DNA from: Cytophagales bacterium
GTDB taxonomy: Bacteria; Bacteroidota; Bacteroidia; Cytophagales; Cyclobacteriaceae
Length of the DNA: 64,000 nt
NCBI GenBank assembly: GCA_033344775.1
Contig: JAWPMT010000002.1
Coordinates: forward strand, 434,001 to 498,000
Direction of reading: 5' to 3'
Part shown: one piece after another, positions 35,729 through 44,346 of the stretch
Position numbering within the stretch: position 1 is the first letter of the stretch
Layout of the letters: each line of letters begins with the position of its first letter
Position numbers and translations under genes: made by a program
The notes under the pieces: generated by a model
Told to the model about the DNA's origin: nothing
The model's database searches: none
The model's input: the letters and a program-made list of their open reading frames with translations, nothing else

Positions 35729-36946
35729 TTGAATCTTGCACATTTTATTTCTTCACGAATATCAAAGCACGACGAAGGCTCTTTTTCTTCTGTTATCAGT
35801 CGCGTTGCAATTATATCTATTGCTATTGGTGTTGCAGCTGTCTTATTATCAATTATGATACTGTTAGGATTCCAGAAGAAAATCAAGGATAAAATATATA
35901 GTTTCAGTGGGCACTTGATTATCAATAAATACTCTCTCACAAACTCTTTTGAGGATCAGGTCATGACTATGGATGATTCACTAGCAACAAAGCTTGACAC
36001 AATTCCAGGTATAATTCATTGGCAGCCTTTTGCGTTTAGAGCAGGGCTTTTAAAAACCGATGAGGAGGTGCAGGGTGTGGTTGTAAAGGGGATAAGTAAT
36101 CGCCAAGATACCGTGGCTCTTAAACGGCATTTGATTGAAGGTCAGTTACCAAAATTAGGCTCAAAAAAATATTCAAAAGAAGTTCTTTTGAGTAAGAAAA
36201 TCGCTCGTTATCTAAAATTAAAAGTTGGTGAGGAAGTACTAATCTATTTTATACAAAATCCCCCACGTTACAGGAAACTTCAAATTTCGGGTATCTATGA
36301 AACGGGACTAGAGGAATTTGACGAAAATATAATCTATGGTGATCTTGGTTTAGTTCAAAGGATTAATAATTGGGCGTCAAACGAAATTGGAGGAATAGAA
36401 TTGTTAATTGACGATACTGATCTTATCGATCAAAGATTGTCGGATATTTATGATGCTATTAGTTATGATCTTTATGTCGAAAAAGTCAGTGACAAATATG
36501 TGCAAATTTTTGATTGGCTTTCTTTATTGAATCGAAACGTGGTAATATTTTTGATACTTATACTTCTTGTCGCAGGATTCAGCATGGTATCAATTTTACT
36601 GATATTAATCATGGAGCGGACACAAATGGTTGGAATGCTTAAGGCTATGGGTGCATCCAACAGATTACTTCGAAATATATTCGTTAATAATGGACTTAGA
36701 TTAATCGTCAGAGGGTTGGGATGGGGAAACCTGATCGCTTTCGGATTTGGTTTGATTCAATTTTATGTCAAAGCCATTCCTCTTGATCCAGATAGTTATT
36801 ATATGGATCACGTTCCTATTTATTTTGATTGGCTATCAATTATTGGTGTCAACTTGTTGGTAATTTTATTAATTAGTAGTAGCCTCTTTATCCCTCTTAA
36901 CTTCATTTCAAGAATTCAACCCATAAAGTCGATCAAGTTTGACTAG
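35729..36946 (+). CDS. LolC/E-type ABC transporter permease (FtsX/MacB fold)
   Basis: A 405-residue permease. N-terminal FISSRISKHDEGSFSSVISRVAIISIAIGVAAV is the typical start of Bacteroidota LolC/E-like proteins, with helix 1 at about 25-48. A ~200-residue periplasmic MacB-like domain follows, then three helices (about 268-292, 315-345, 370-395). TTG 35729 is the only sensible start; the next ATG would remove helix 1. No ATP-binding partner lies next to it, so the ATPase must be elsewhere. It follows the RND genes after a 209-bp gap and may belong to the same export function. Confidence 0.8.
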   Translation: MNLAHFISSRISKHDEGSFSSVISRVAIISIAIGVAAVLLSIMILLGFQKKIKDKIYSFSGHLIINKYSLTNSFEDQVMTMDDSLATKLDTIPGIIHWQPFAFRAGLLKTDEEVQGVVVKGISNRQDTVALKRHLIEGQLPKLGSKKYSKEVLLSKKIARYLKLKVGEEVLIYFIQNPPRYRKLQISGIYETGLEEFDENIIYGDLGLVQRINNWASNEIGGIELLIDDTDLIDQRLSDIYDAISYDLYVEKVSDKYVQIFDWLSLLNRNVVIFLILILLVAGFSMVSILLILIMERTQMVGMLKAMGASNRLLRNIFVNNGLRLIVRGLGWGNLIAFGFGLIQFYVKAIPLDPDSYYMDHVPIYFDWLSIIGVNLLVILLISSSLFIPLNFISRIQPIKSIKFD

Positions 36947-37061
36947 AACAAAGAACTACAAATGGTCCTATTATTTATGTTGTACACATTTAAGTAGCCA
37001 ATTTGTTGTCCCTTCCTTATTTTTCAATTTCAAGAATAATGGACAAAGTTTCTACCATCAT

Positions 37062-39518
37062 TTAGTCTAGGTGAACACCCATTTTGAAAAGTAGAACATA
37101 GTCTAAAAAAATAGATTTTCTACCCACCTTAGGATCTGCTACCGCTAAAAATTGGATTTCAAATTCACCTTTTTCATTAGCTTTCAACTTACCAAAGGAA
37201 ATCTCCTGAGCTGGACTGTAGGAGTTAATCTGTCGATCCCATGGATACCAACGTGGATATTGAACTGTTCTTCTGACGCGAAAGGTGACGTCTGCATTGC
37301 TGAGGCTTGCCCCTGCATAGGACAACGCCTTGGCACTGACGCTAACAGAATCCTTCAGGCGATAGGTCCCTTCTATCGGGTCAAACTTGACCTCAAAAGT
37401 GGGACGCTTGTACTCTTCCACCGAGATATATAGATCACTGTATTCGAATTCGTCTATGATGTCATCATAGAACTTGCTATCTTCTTCGTAGTCCTCTTCA
37501 ACATACAAGTTGTACTCACCGGTAATACCATTTGGGGGCAAGTCAAAATAGCCGCTAAAGGAGCCAAATTCATTTGTTTTCAGGCGTAGAAAACCAATTT
37601 CCTCCCCATTTACGTCATCTAGATAAACCTCGACGAACTCATTGGGTACGACGTTAGAATCAGTTCCTTTCTTCTGAATGAGAATGCCTTTGAAGTATAC
37701 TTTTTGGCCAGGACGATAAATACTTCGATCAGTAAAAAGAAATGTCTTTGCAGTTACTCTCACTAGCTCCTGATTATTCATTCCTCCGTTTCGCTTGTAG
37801 AAGTAATAATCTCCGAAAGTTGCAGTATCACCTTCGTAAGCGACTTTTGCTATCACCTGCTGGTGATTATTTGTGATGTTTAGTCGCGCGATGCCGTCTT
37901 CATCGCTGCTCACCATTCTATCAAGTGGTATGTTGTAGTCACTTGTATTCCTATTCTTAAGATGGATGGAGGCACCAGATAGTGGGCTACCATTCTTTCG
38001 GTTTAGGACATGAAAAAACCTTGCTTCACCACCCATAGCATTATTTTCTGCTATAGCTATATCGGTGACCTGAAAACTGCCGAACGCGTGGATGCCTACG
38101 CCCCGCCGTAGCACAGAGTCAGGACTTACTGCCAAGAAGTATGCTCCTGGCATCAAAGAAGGTATAAGAACTTCTGTGCTGTGCTGGTGATAATCTTGTT
38201 CGTTTTTGAGTGTTGTACTCCAGCTCTTTACAGGACGAAGTTTCCCTAACCTCGCCAGCTTAAGCGAATCACTTCTCGTTTGGTTTATCTCGCTGATTAC
38301 TTCATGTGAGGCTTTGTAGAGAAATAGATAAAGGCTATCTAGATTTTTATATCGAATAAGAATTCTAGAGGGTTGATCAATAGACAGATACTTCTCACTA
38401 GTTATCAACGCCTCCTTTTCCAGTATTATGTCACGGAGCACAGCACATTGCTGAGCGCCCAGGCTTCCTTCAAACTTGGAGATAATCTCGTTACAAATTG
38501 CTAGTGCTTCTCTTCGCTTAAATCGAACGTTTTCGTTTGAACCGGGTGAATAGCTAGAGGATAGATCATTGTCATGAGCAGCAATTTTATATCCAACCTG
38601 CGCCGCTACGTCGAGGGTGCTATAGGTGTCCATTAGGGAAACGAGAGCTGCTCGATAATGTTCTTCCTTGCCTTCAAGGATAGCATTTGCCTTGAGAAAA
38701 TCCAGGCGATCAAGCTCAATATTTACCAGTGCAGAAGGTTCTTCGTCCTCTCGATGGAATTTTAGCAAGGAGTTGTAAATCCCAAGTGCTGTTGCCAAAA
38801 ATGACAACGAATCGGGTGTGTTAACTTCTACACTAAAAAAAAGACCAAAGGACTTTGCTTCATTGATCTGGAAGGGATTCAACGGTTGCGGAAGGTTCGA
38901 ATCTGGTCTCGAATACAGGTTCAATGCATTGTGAGCGAGAAAATCGAACAGCGTTGGTCTAAATTTCTTTGAGTCTACATGTTCTATTAGCAGGTCTTCG
39001 TATTCACTCAGAGGAACCAATTGAGTGATGGCTGCGTCTCCCAAAGATCTTTGATAGAGGACATGGATCTCATGAAAAATTCGAGTGGCATCCCAGGTGG
39101 TAAAAGCAGCTGTATCGTTCTTCGTATTCGCTCTCGATCGGTTGAGCAGCTGCCATCTGTTTTTCTGATAATACTGCCAGTAGATATTGGCGAGCATGCT
39201 TTCAAGGAAATGTTTGGTTGAAGTATCTGCTGCGTCTATTTCATTTTTGAATAGGGCAACGATTTTTTCCTGAGATTTCTCTTCAAGATTCAGTAGGAAT
39301 TTTGACTTGTATATGAGGGCTTTAAGAAGTTGAGGGTTGTTCTTTTCCTTTTTCGCATTTAGGTAAATGGTATCGACTTCAGCGTTTGCAGATCTTGGCA
39401 AATCGAGCAGTTCATGGTGATGCACCTGTCTCCAGGCTCGATTATATGAAAACGTATTTTGTGCACAGACGACCTGCGTGATAAATGAGACTAGAAAGAA
39501 AAGTAGCAAATTCCTCAT
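37062..39518 (-). pseudogene. Alpha-2-macroglobulin-family protein, N-terminal fragment
   Basis: 818 residues from ATG 39518 (a TTG 9 nt upstream is less likely), with a signal peptide (FFLVSFITQVVCAQ). The N-terminal helical region and the MG domains are present: YRPGQKVYFKGILIQKKG and EFVEVYLDDVNGEEIG are MG2/MG3-like. Full-length Bacteroidota homologues have some 1900-2000 residues with a bait region, later MG domains and a terpenoid-cyclase-like domain, all missing here. The last ~20 residues (from GRKSIFLDY) no longer look like the family, and nothing homologous follows towards 36946. A 3' deletion has removed more than half the gene. It could still be secreted but is probably inactive. 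Confidence 0.8.
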
Positions 39519-39984
39519 ACTCCACACAATTTAAATCTCCTATCCTGCAATCTCTATGAACTTTGTCTAGGAAAGTATCTACTACTATGATGCACTTCCA
39601 TGTGGATTTCCATAAATGAAGTGCCAACTATTTTGATGAATAGAAGACTTTGCTATTTATTGAGGATATTCAATCAAGTTAGTCCTATAAATTGGTGGTT
39701 CAATGAAACACTTTTGAATCCTCCAAATTCAGGATCACCACCTTTTTTCTAAGTCAAAGACAGCTCGTCAAATGGCCATGAATTTTTATTCATTAATCTT
39801 GTCGACCTTTGGAATAAATATTCAGTATTGTGGTAGCATAATATTGAAGGGAAGGCGTCATAAATTTCGGCGAATCTTCTTAAGAATTTAACCAAATAAT
39901 ATTGTTATTTGATAGAGGGAAAGAGCTATTACTCATACCTTTTCCCTTTATTTATCTTGAACCTGCATTTGACTAGCATAAACC
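39519..39984. other. Intergenic region with one weak hairpin
   Basis: 466 bp between the divergent A2M fragment and the 110-residue gene. GCACTTC (39592-39598) can pair with GAAGTGC (39617-39623). Otherwise AT-rich, with no gene or repeat seen. Confidence 0.4.
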
Positions 39985-40317
39985 ATGGAAAGGAACCTAA
40001 AAAAAGAATTCCTTGATCAATTGATTACTGATGAGTTATTAAAAGAACTCCTACCAAAAGCAAAAGAAGAAATTGAATCAGCCAATAAGGACTGTACAAT
40101 ATTTGAAATCAACCCTTTGAGCAATGTTGAGTTTAGAGGATATCAGGTTTTCCTTAAAGCGGGACAATCCAAAGTTGAATTCCATCCGATGCTCAATCCA
40201 GTCTTCCAGATAGACTTTGAAAATAGATTGATTGAAGCTTTAGCCCCCGTAGAATCATTGGGGGTATTTCAGGATCATTTGACTTCATTAAACTTAGGTG
40301 ATACGGATTCCGAGTAA
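39985..40317 (+). CDS. Hypothetical small soluble protein
   Basis: 110 residues, acidic, no signal peptide or membrane helix. N-terminus helical (LLKELLPKAKEEIESA), middle beta-like (FRGYQVFLKAGQSKVEFHP). No family recognised. It stands alone with its own spacer on both sides and is followed by two hairpins. Confidence 0.55.
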   Translation: MERNLKKEFLDQLITDELLKELLPKAKEEIESANKDCTIFEINPLSNVEFRGYQVFLKAGQSKVEFHPMLNPVFQIDFENRLIEALAPVESLGVFQDHLTSLNLGDTDSE

Positions 40318-40485
40318 ATGAGATAGACGAACTTTTACTCAATGTCAATTCACTTAGTTCATCCAGATTCGTAAAAATTCTTTTAGGGAGTGCTTCTTAA
40401 TCTGAAAGACTTTTGAATGAGGGGGCTAAATATCAAATGACTTGGGAGATCAAATGATTCCAGCCCTTGTCCTCTGCATCTGAAT

Positions 40486-40595
40486 ATGCGCCAGCTTAAC
40501 CACGGCGCATTTCGTTTGATATTTTATCTTTGAATCAGAACAGTAATCTTTTAACTAGTGCTCAAAGAAAGTCGGGAACGTATTGTCCCGACTTT
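40486..40595. terminator. Two hairpins between convergent genes
   Basis: ATGCGCC/GGCGCAT (40486-40492, 40504-40510) followed by TTCGTTTGATATTTT, and AAAGTCGGGA/TCCCGACTTT (40568-40577, 40586-40595), a 10-bp perfect stem. The convergent gene ends at 40317 and 40680 suggest bidirectional termination. Confidence 0.55.
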
Positions 40596-40679
40596 GCCAT
40601 AGAACCAACATCGGTATTACTCCGCCAAACAGAGCATACATCTTAATTATTTAGGCCTTGAAGCCCGTCAATTTTATTT

Positions 40680-42209
40680 CTAATAGCATTTGAACAAGTA
40701 TCTCTTTTTTAAGGAAATGGCTTCTGGGTGTTCTAGGAATGTGATTTTCATTGTGTCTTTTCTGAATGCGGCACTTACTAATTCGCAATAGTTATCGGCG
40801 TTGATTTCATGATCATTCAGGGCTGAGACTTTCCATCCTGGTTCGATACCTGATGACATATAGACATCTTCATCCACACTGGATATTAACACATCCATTG
40901 AGTCACTTACATCATATGTTAACCCATAACCTCTGGGATTCATGGTTATGGACCTGCTGCTGTCTTTTCTGATGAGAACTTGTTTATTCTGATAATCCAA
41001 CACATAGTCCCACCGCTTTAAAACTTTGTTTCCGAGTAAATTTGCTCGACCAGGTGAGATATACCCTGCGACATTCCGCGCTAATACGAAATTTTCCTCT
41101 GAGGTTTTAACCAGGGGGATCTTGTATCTGTGCAATTCATCTGACTTGTTGCTGAGACTCCTTCCAGCACTTCCAATAACTCTTACTTTATCTTCTCCGC
41201 GAATAGATTCTGGATTTGCGGAAAGTCCAATTCCTCCATTGTAACCTGTATCTAATATAAAAGGCTCTTTTACGCTATTATCCACTTTTAGCCTTAGTCT
41301 AATGTGATGGCTATTCCTGTTTATACTCACATTTAGGGTATCAAATACCTGATCCAAGCTTAAAGACTCAATGTTGTTTGCGATTACAATACGTCTATTA
41401 CTGGAATTAAAATACCATGTGAAATGCTTCATTAAGTCTTTTCCAATGATCCCCTTTATATCGGAATCGCAGTGATTGGGCTTAAACCTTACTCCATCAA
41501 ATTTGAAATTGTTAAAAGTTAATCCTGACATCTTAAATTCTTCGACTTCATATATCCAGGTGAAAAACAAGTGAGATGTAGCGTCAAGCCCCACAGAAAA
41601 CCATTTCAGGCCCACGCCAGCTTGTTTATGAAGGGGATCATCAGCATCCATGAAAATGATGTTACTTGCTCCTGTATCTAGGATAAAAGGGTAAGATTTT
41701 CCTTCTATCTCACACCATACTTTAAGGTGGCTACTGTTTGTATATTCAAGTGGTAATTCATAGGTCTGAACACTGTTAATATGTTGAGGATTACCTTGTT
41801 GTGAAAAGAAGAACCCAAATACTGTAGCTCCCAGGAAAAAAGTCCACAGTAACGATACTCCAAACCCAGATAGAAAAGCATAGTTCAAGTATTTGTTGCT
41901 GATTATTGTTTCCTTCCAAACCTTATACAAGGCAAGGGGAAAAATGAACCATCCGAAGTAGAAGCAACCCAGGGCAGCGAAGAATTCTAGAAAGATTGAA
42001 AAGCTTTTCAAATACTTTCTTAAAGGGATCTGTAAAAGAAATAAAGTTGTTACTGTGACGTAGCCCCATATCCCAGATAAAACAACAATTACTGAGACAT
42101 TCTTAATAGATGGGACATTAGTTTTTACTTGAAAATAGAAAGAACATAAACCCATAAGAATCAATCCTGTGGCAATCAATGTTCCTTTAATGAGTCTTTT
42201 TCTTTTCAA
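40680..42209 (-). CDS. Membrane-anchored retropepsin-like aspartic protease with PDZ domain
   Basis: A 509-residue protein with about four N-terminal membrane helices (residues 8-137), then two retropepsin-like lobes: FILDTGASNIIF with D178 and FILDTGYNGGIG with D320. Both catalytic aspartates are within one chain, as in a duplicated aspartyl protease fold. A C-terminal PDZ-like segment (SSGIEPGWKVSALNDHEI) follows. TTG 42209 is the likely start. Expected to cut proteins or peptides outside the inner membrane. It lies directly downstream of a decayed GG-leader peptide gene on the same strand, so a peptide-processing role is possible. Confidence 0.78.
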   Translation of the reverse strand: MKRKRLIKGTLIATGLILMGLCSFYFQVKTNVPSIKNVSVIVVLSGIWGYVTVTTLFLLQIPLRKYLKSFSIFLEFFAALGCFYFGWFIFPLALYKVWKETIISNKYLNYAFLSGFGVSLLWTFFLGATVFGFFFSQQGNPQHINSVQTYELPLEYTNSSHLKVWCEIEGKSYPFILDTGASNIIFMDADDPLHKQAGVGLKWFSVGLDATSHLFFTWIYEVEEFKMSGLTFNNFKFDGVRFKPNHCDSDIKGIIGKDLMKHFTWYFNSSNRRIVIANNIESLSLDQVFDTLNVSINRNSHHIRLRLKVDNSVKEPFILDTGYNGGIGLSANPESIRGEDKVRVIGSAGRSLSNKSDELHRYKIPLVKTSEENFVLARNVAGYISPGRANLLGNKVLKRWDYVLDYQNKQVLIRKDSSRSITMNPRGYGLTYDVSDSMDVLISSVDEDVYMSSGIEPGWKVSALNDHEINADNYCELVSAAFRKDTMKITFLEHPEAISLKKRYLFKCY

Positions 42210-42242
42210 ACTGGCTCTGTTCTTATTAAAACAAATAAAGGC

Positions 42243-42258
42243 TGGGCCTTTCGGCCCA
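42243..42258 (-). terminator. Leftward terminator after the decayed peptide gene
   Basis: TGGGCC-TTTC-GGCCCA, a perfect 6-bp GC-rich stem, followed on the minus strand by AGCCTTTATTTGTTTT. It stands 11 bp beyond the stop codon of the peptide frame (42270) and before the protease start. Confidence 0.65.
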
Positions 42259-42269
42259 ATAGCACAAAT

Positions 42270-42508
42270 TTATTCTTCACCACTACTGGTGCCAGAACCA
42301 TCTGCGTCGCTATCACCTCCATTTTTCAATTCAGAATATCGGTCGCCCACCCACATGAATCCTGACATTACACCAGCGGTCACATAACCCATGAGATAAC
42401 CAGCTCCGTAGAACACATCAGCAAATGAAATAGGATAAGCTGGGATTCCACCATTTCACTCTATCAATGGTCATTTGCTCCGACTTAGATAAAATCTTGT
42501 AAGTACAT
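42270..42508 (-). pseudogene. Decayed double-glycine-leader peptide gene
   Basis: No single frame covers it. ATG 42508 reads MYLQDFI and stops; a second frame reads LSKSEQMTID, matching the SEQ-x-x-I-[ED] part of the GG leaders at 7706-8118; a third frame, open from 42455 to the stop at 42270, reads NGGIPAYPISFADVFYGAGY and continues with a Gly-rich hydrophobic core (MGYVTAGVMSGFMWVG) and a Ser/Gly/Asp/Glu tail. A terminator follows. The order leader-GG-core is right, but at least two frameshifts separate the parts. Either a dead bacteriocin-like gene or one with sequencing errors. Confidence 0.6.
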
Positions 42509-42532
42509 AATCTTTTGCTTTAAGTTGATTAA

Positions 42533-42589
42533 TTATTCTTCGTTGCCTTCACCACAAATTGGTAAATAAATATAGCAGAACTGTTTCAT
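42533..42589 (-). CDS. Possible 18-residue peptide ORF
   Basis: ATG 42589 reads MKQFCYIYLPICGEGNEE and stops at 42533. Two cysteines six residues apart flank an aromatic/hydrophobic stretch, and the acidic tail resembles the end of the decayed peptide just downstream. Too short to separate from chance; reported because of its position. Confidence 0.25.
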   Translation of the reverse strand: MKQFCYIYLPICGEGNEE

Positions 42590-42720
42590 GTGGTGATGTT
42601 CAAAAATTTGGTTCTTTCAAGGACAGTATTTTCTTCTTTCACATGACACACAGTAAACGGAAACATCCATTTGTGAATGAGTAGATTTAATCCATGTTTC
42701 ATTTTAAAATTTTACATGTG

Positions 42721-42894
42721 ATGAAAAAGCATTTCACAACTCTTTTTGGCATTCTTTTTACAGTCATTCTTTTGGCATCATGTACGGAAATTAGCGATCC
42801 TATGGAAGAAATAACCGATTTGGTGGAAAATGAAATCGTTTTGAATACCGACGATGGAGATGATGACAAAGGTGGTCCAAAGGGAGGTGAATAA
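42721..42894 (+). CDS. Very small lipoprotein with acidic/Gly tail
   Basis: 57 residues from ATG 42721 (an upstream TTG/ATG frame from 42694 has a less typical start). Signal peptide FGILFTVILLASC gives a lipidated Cys at about 21. The remaining ~36 residues are very acidic (TDDGDDDKGGPKGGE). No family recognised. It is followed at once by a good terminator, so it is its own transcript or the end of one. Confidence 0.65.
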   Translation: MKKHFTTLFGILFTVILLASCTEISDPMEEITDLVENEIVLNTDDGDDDKGGPKGGE

Positions 42895-42909
42895 CCTCTC
42901 TAAATTAAA

Positions 42910-42946
42910 AGGAGGGGTTGTACATACCTCTCCTCTTTGATTTTTT
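42910..42946 (+). terminator. Rho-independent terminator
   Basis: AGGAGGGGT (42910-42918) pairs with ACCTCTCCT (42926-42934) with one G-T wobble, followed by CTTTGATTTTTT. Sixteen bp after the small lipoprotein. Confidence 0.75.
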
Positions 42947-42989
42947 ATTAAGTTTATGTCCACATTAAGACCCGACAGTTCATCATGCT

Positions 42990-44258
42990 ATGAAACAGGT
43001 ACTACTTGTTATTTGCTGTTATTTCCTATCGAATTTTGCTTTTAGTCAAAAGCCTGAATCCGTCTTACTAGATTATTACAATGGGGAAATCAGACTATCT
43101 ATGGATAGTGCCAAATCTACGGCTCTTGTCGTATCGGAATCCACTAATAGACCTTACTTCAAAGCGTTATCATCTTATTTGTTAGGACACACACAAGATA
43201 TTGGTAATGATAAAATATCAGCATTGGTTTCCTATTTGGCCGCCCTTGAAACGTTATCTGAATTAGATACTGTGGATTTATATCTTGAACTCAATGTCAG
43301 AAAGAGTCTGGGAGTATTACTTAAAGAGTATCATCATTTTGAACATGCTATAGAGTTCTATAAAGAAGCATTACCATTTGCCGAGCAATACAGTAAAAGA
43401 GAACAAGCAAGTCTATGGTATAACCAAGGGAATGCTTACAAAAAAATGGATAGTCTTGATAAAGCCATGATTTGCTATGATCGCTCGTTTGCTTTAGCTC
43501 AAGATGATCAGAAGAAGCGATTCCAGATTTATAATCAGCAGGGGTTGCTTCAAAAAAACAAAGGTGATTTAGAGAATGCAAAAGCTTCTTTCATGAAAAT
43601 CATCGAAATGGAAAACACTATTTCACCTGATCTTTCGATCTACTTGGGCAAGGCATATCATAATCTGGCAAATGTTCTTGCATTGGAAGAACGTTACACG
43701 GAAGCTATTGATAATTTTCATTCGGCACTGAAGTATAAAAGAGGCCATTCCCAATTCATAACTTACAAAGATTTGGGAGAGGTGTATTTTTTAGTAGGTG
43801 ACAGGTCAGAAGCACTTTTGGTACTGGAAAAAGCAAAAAGTTTGTATCCAAAAGTATCACTACACCCTGATAATTTCGGATTATTCAAGCTGATGTCAAC
43901 GGTATTTCCTGAAACCACTTCAAAACACTTACAGTATTATAAGCAATACACGACGGAGCTTGAACGTTATCAGCGAGAAAGTGAAGAAATTAAAGAGTTA
44001 GCAGCTCGAGGATACGTGGGAAGCATGGTAAGTCATTACCTGAATGAAATGAAAGAAATACAACAACGTAGGGCCCAGTTTTGGCTAGTAGGGATGTTTT
44101 TGGCTGGGATTATTTCGACCTTACTTGTACTTCTGGGTTGGCAATCATGGAAAAAACGAGGACTCTCCAAAAAAGTTGGTTCGTTGAACGGAACAATTAA
44201 TGACATAGAAGCAACATTAACGGAAGCCATAAAAGCAACCGAGCGACATAGTTCTTAA
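42990..44258 (+). CDS. Exported TPR protein with C-terminal membrane anchor
   Basis: 422 residues: signal peptide (LLVICCYFLSNFAFSQ), about six tetratricopeptide repeats in residues 60-310 (for example ALPFAEQYSKREQASLWYNQ, YHNLANVLALEERYTEAI), then a helix (WLVGMFLAGIISTLLVLLGW, about 365-387) and a short cytoplasmic coiled coil. The layout is that of TPR-type Bacteroidota sensors, but the kinase or DNA-binding domain that usually follows is absent. It may sense or scaffold for the downstream lipoprotein protease operon; the role is unknown. Confidence 0.72.
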   Translation: MKQVLLVICCYFLSNFAFSQKPESVLLDYYNGEIRLSMDSAKSTALVVSESTNRPYFKALSSYLLGHTQDIGNDKISALVSYLAALETLSELDTVDLYLELNVRKSLGVLLKEYHHFEHAIEFYKEALPFAEQYSKREQASLWYNQGNAYKKMDSLDKAMICYDRSFALAQDDQKKRFQIYNQQGLLQKNKGDLENAKASFMKIIEMENTISPDLSIYLGKAYHNLANVLALEERYTEAIDNFHSALKYKRGHSQFITYKDLGEVYFLVGDRSEALLVLEKAKSLYPKVSLHPDNFGLFKLMSTVFPETTSKHLQYYKQYTTELERYQRESEEIKELAARGYVGSMVSHYLNEMKEIQQRRAQFWLVGMFLAGIISTLLVLLGWQSWKKRGLSKKVGSLNGTINDIEATLTEAIKATERHSS

Positions 44259-44346
44259 AAAAATATTCATTCAATAGTAAACGGAACTTTATATTCCGTC
44301 ATTAGCAATATTTTTGTCTATCAGTAAATCTGAACTAAGACAAATA

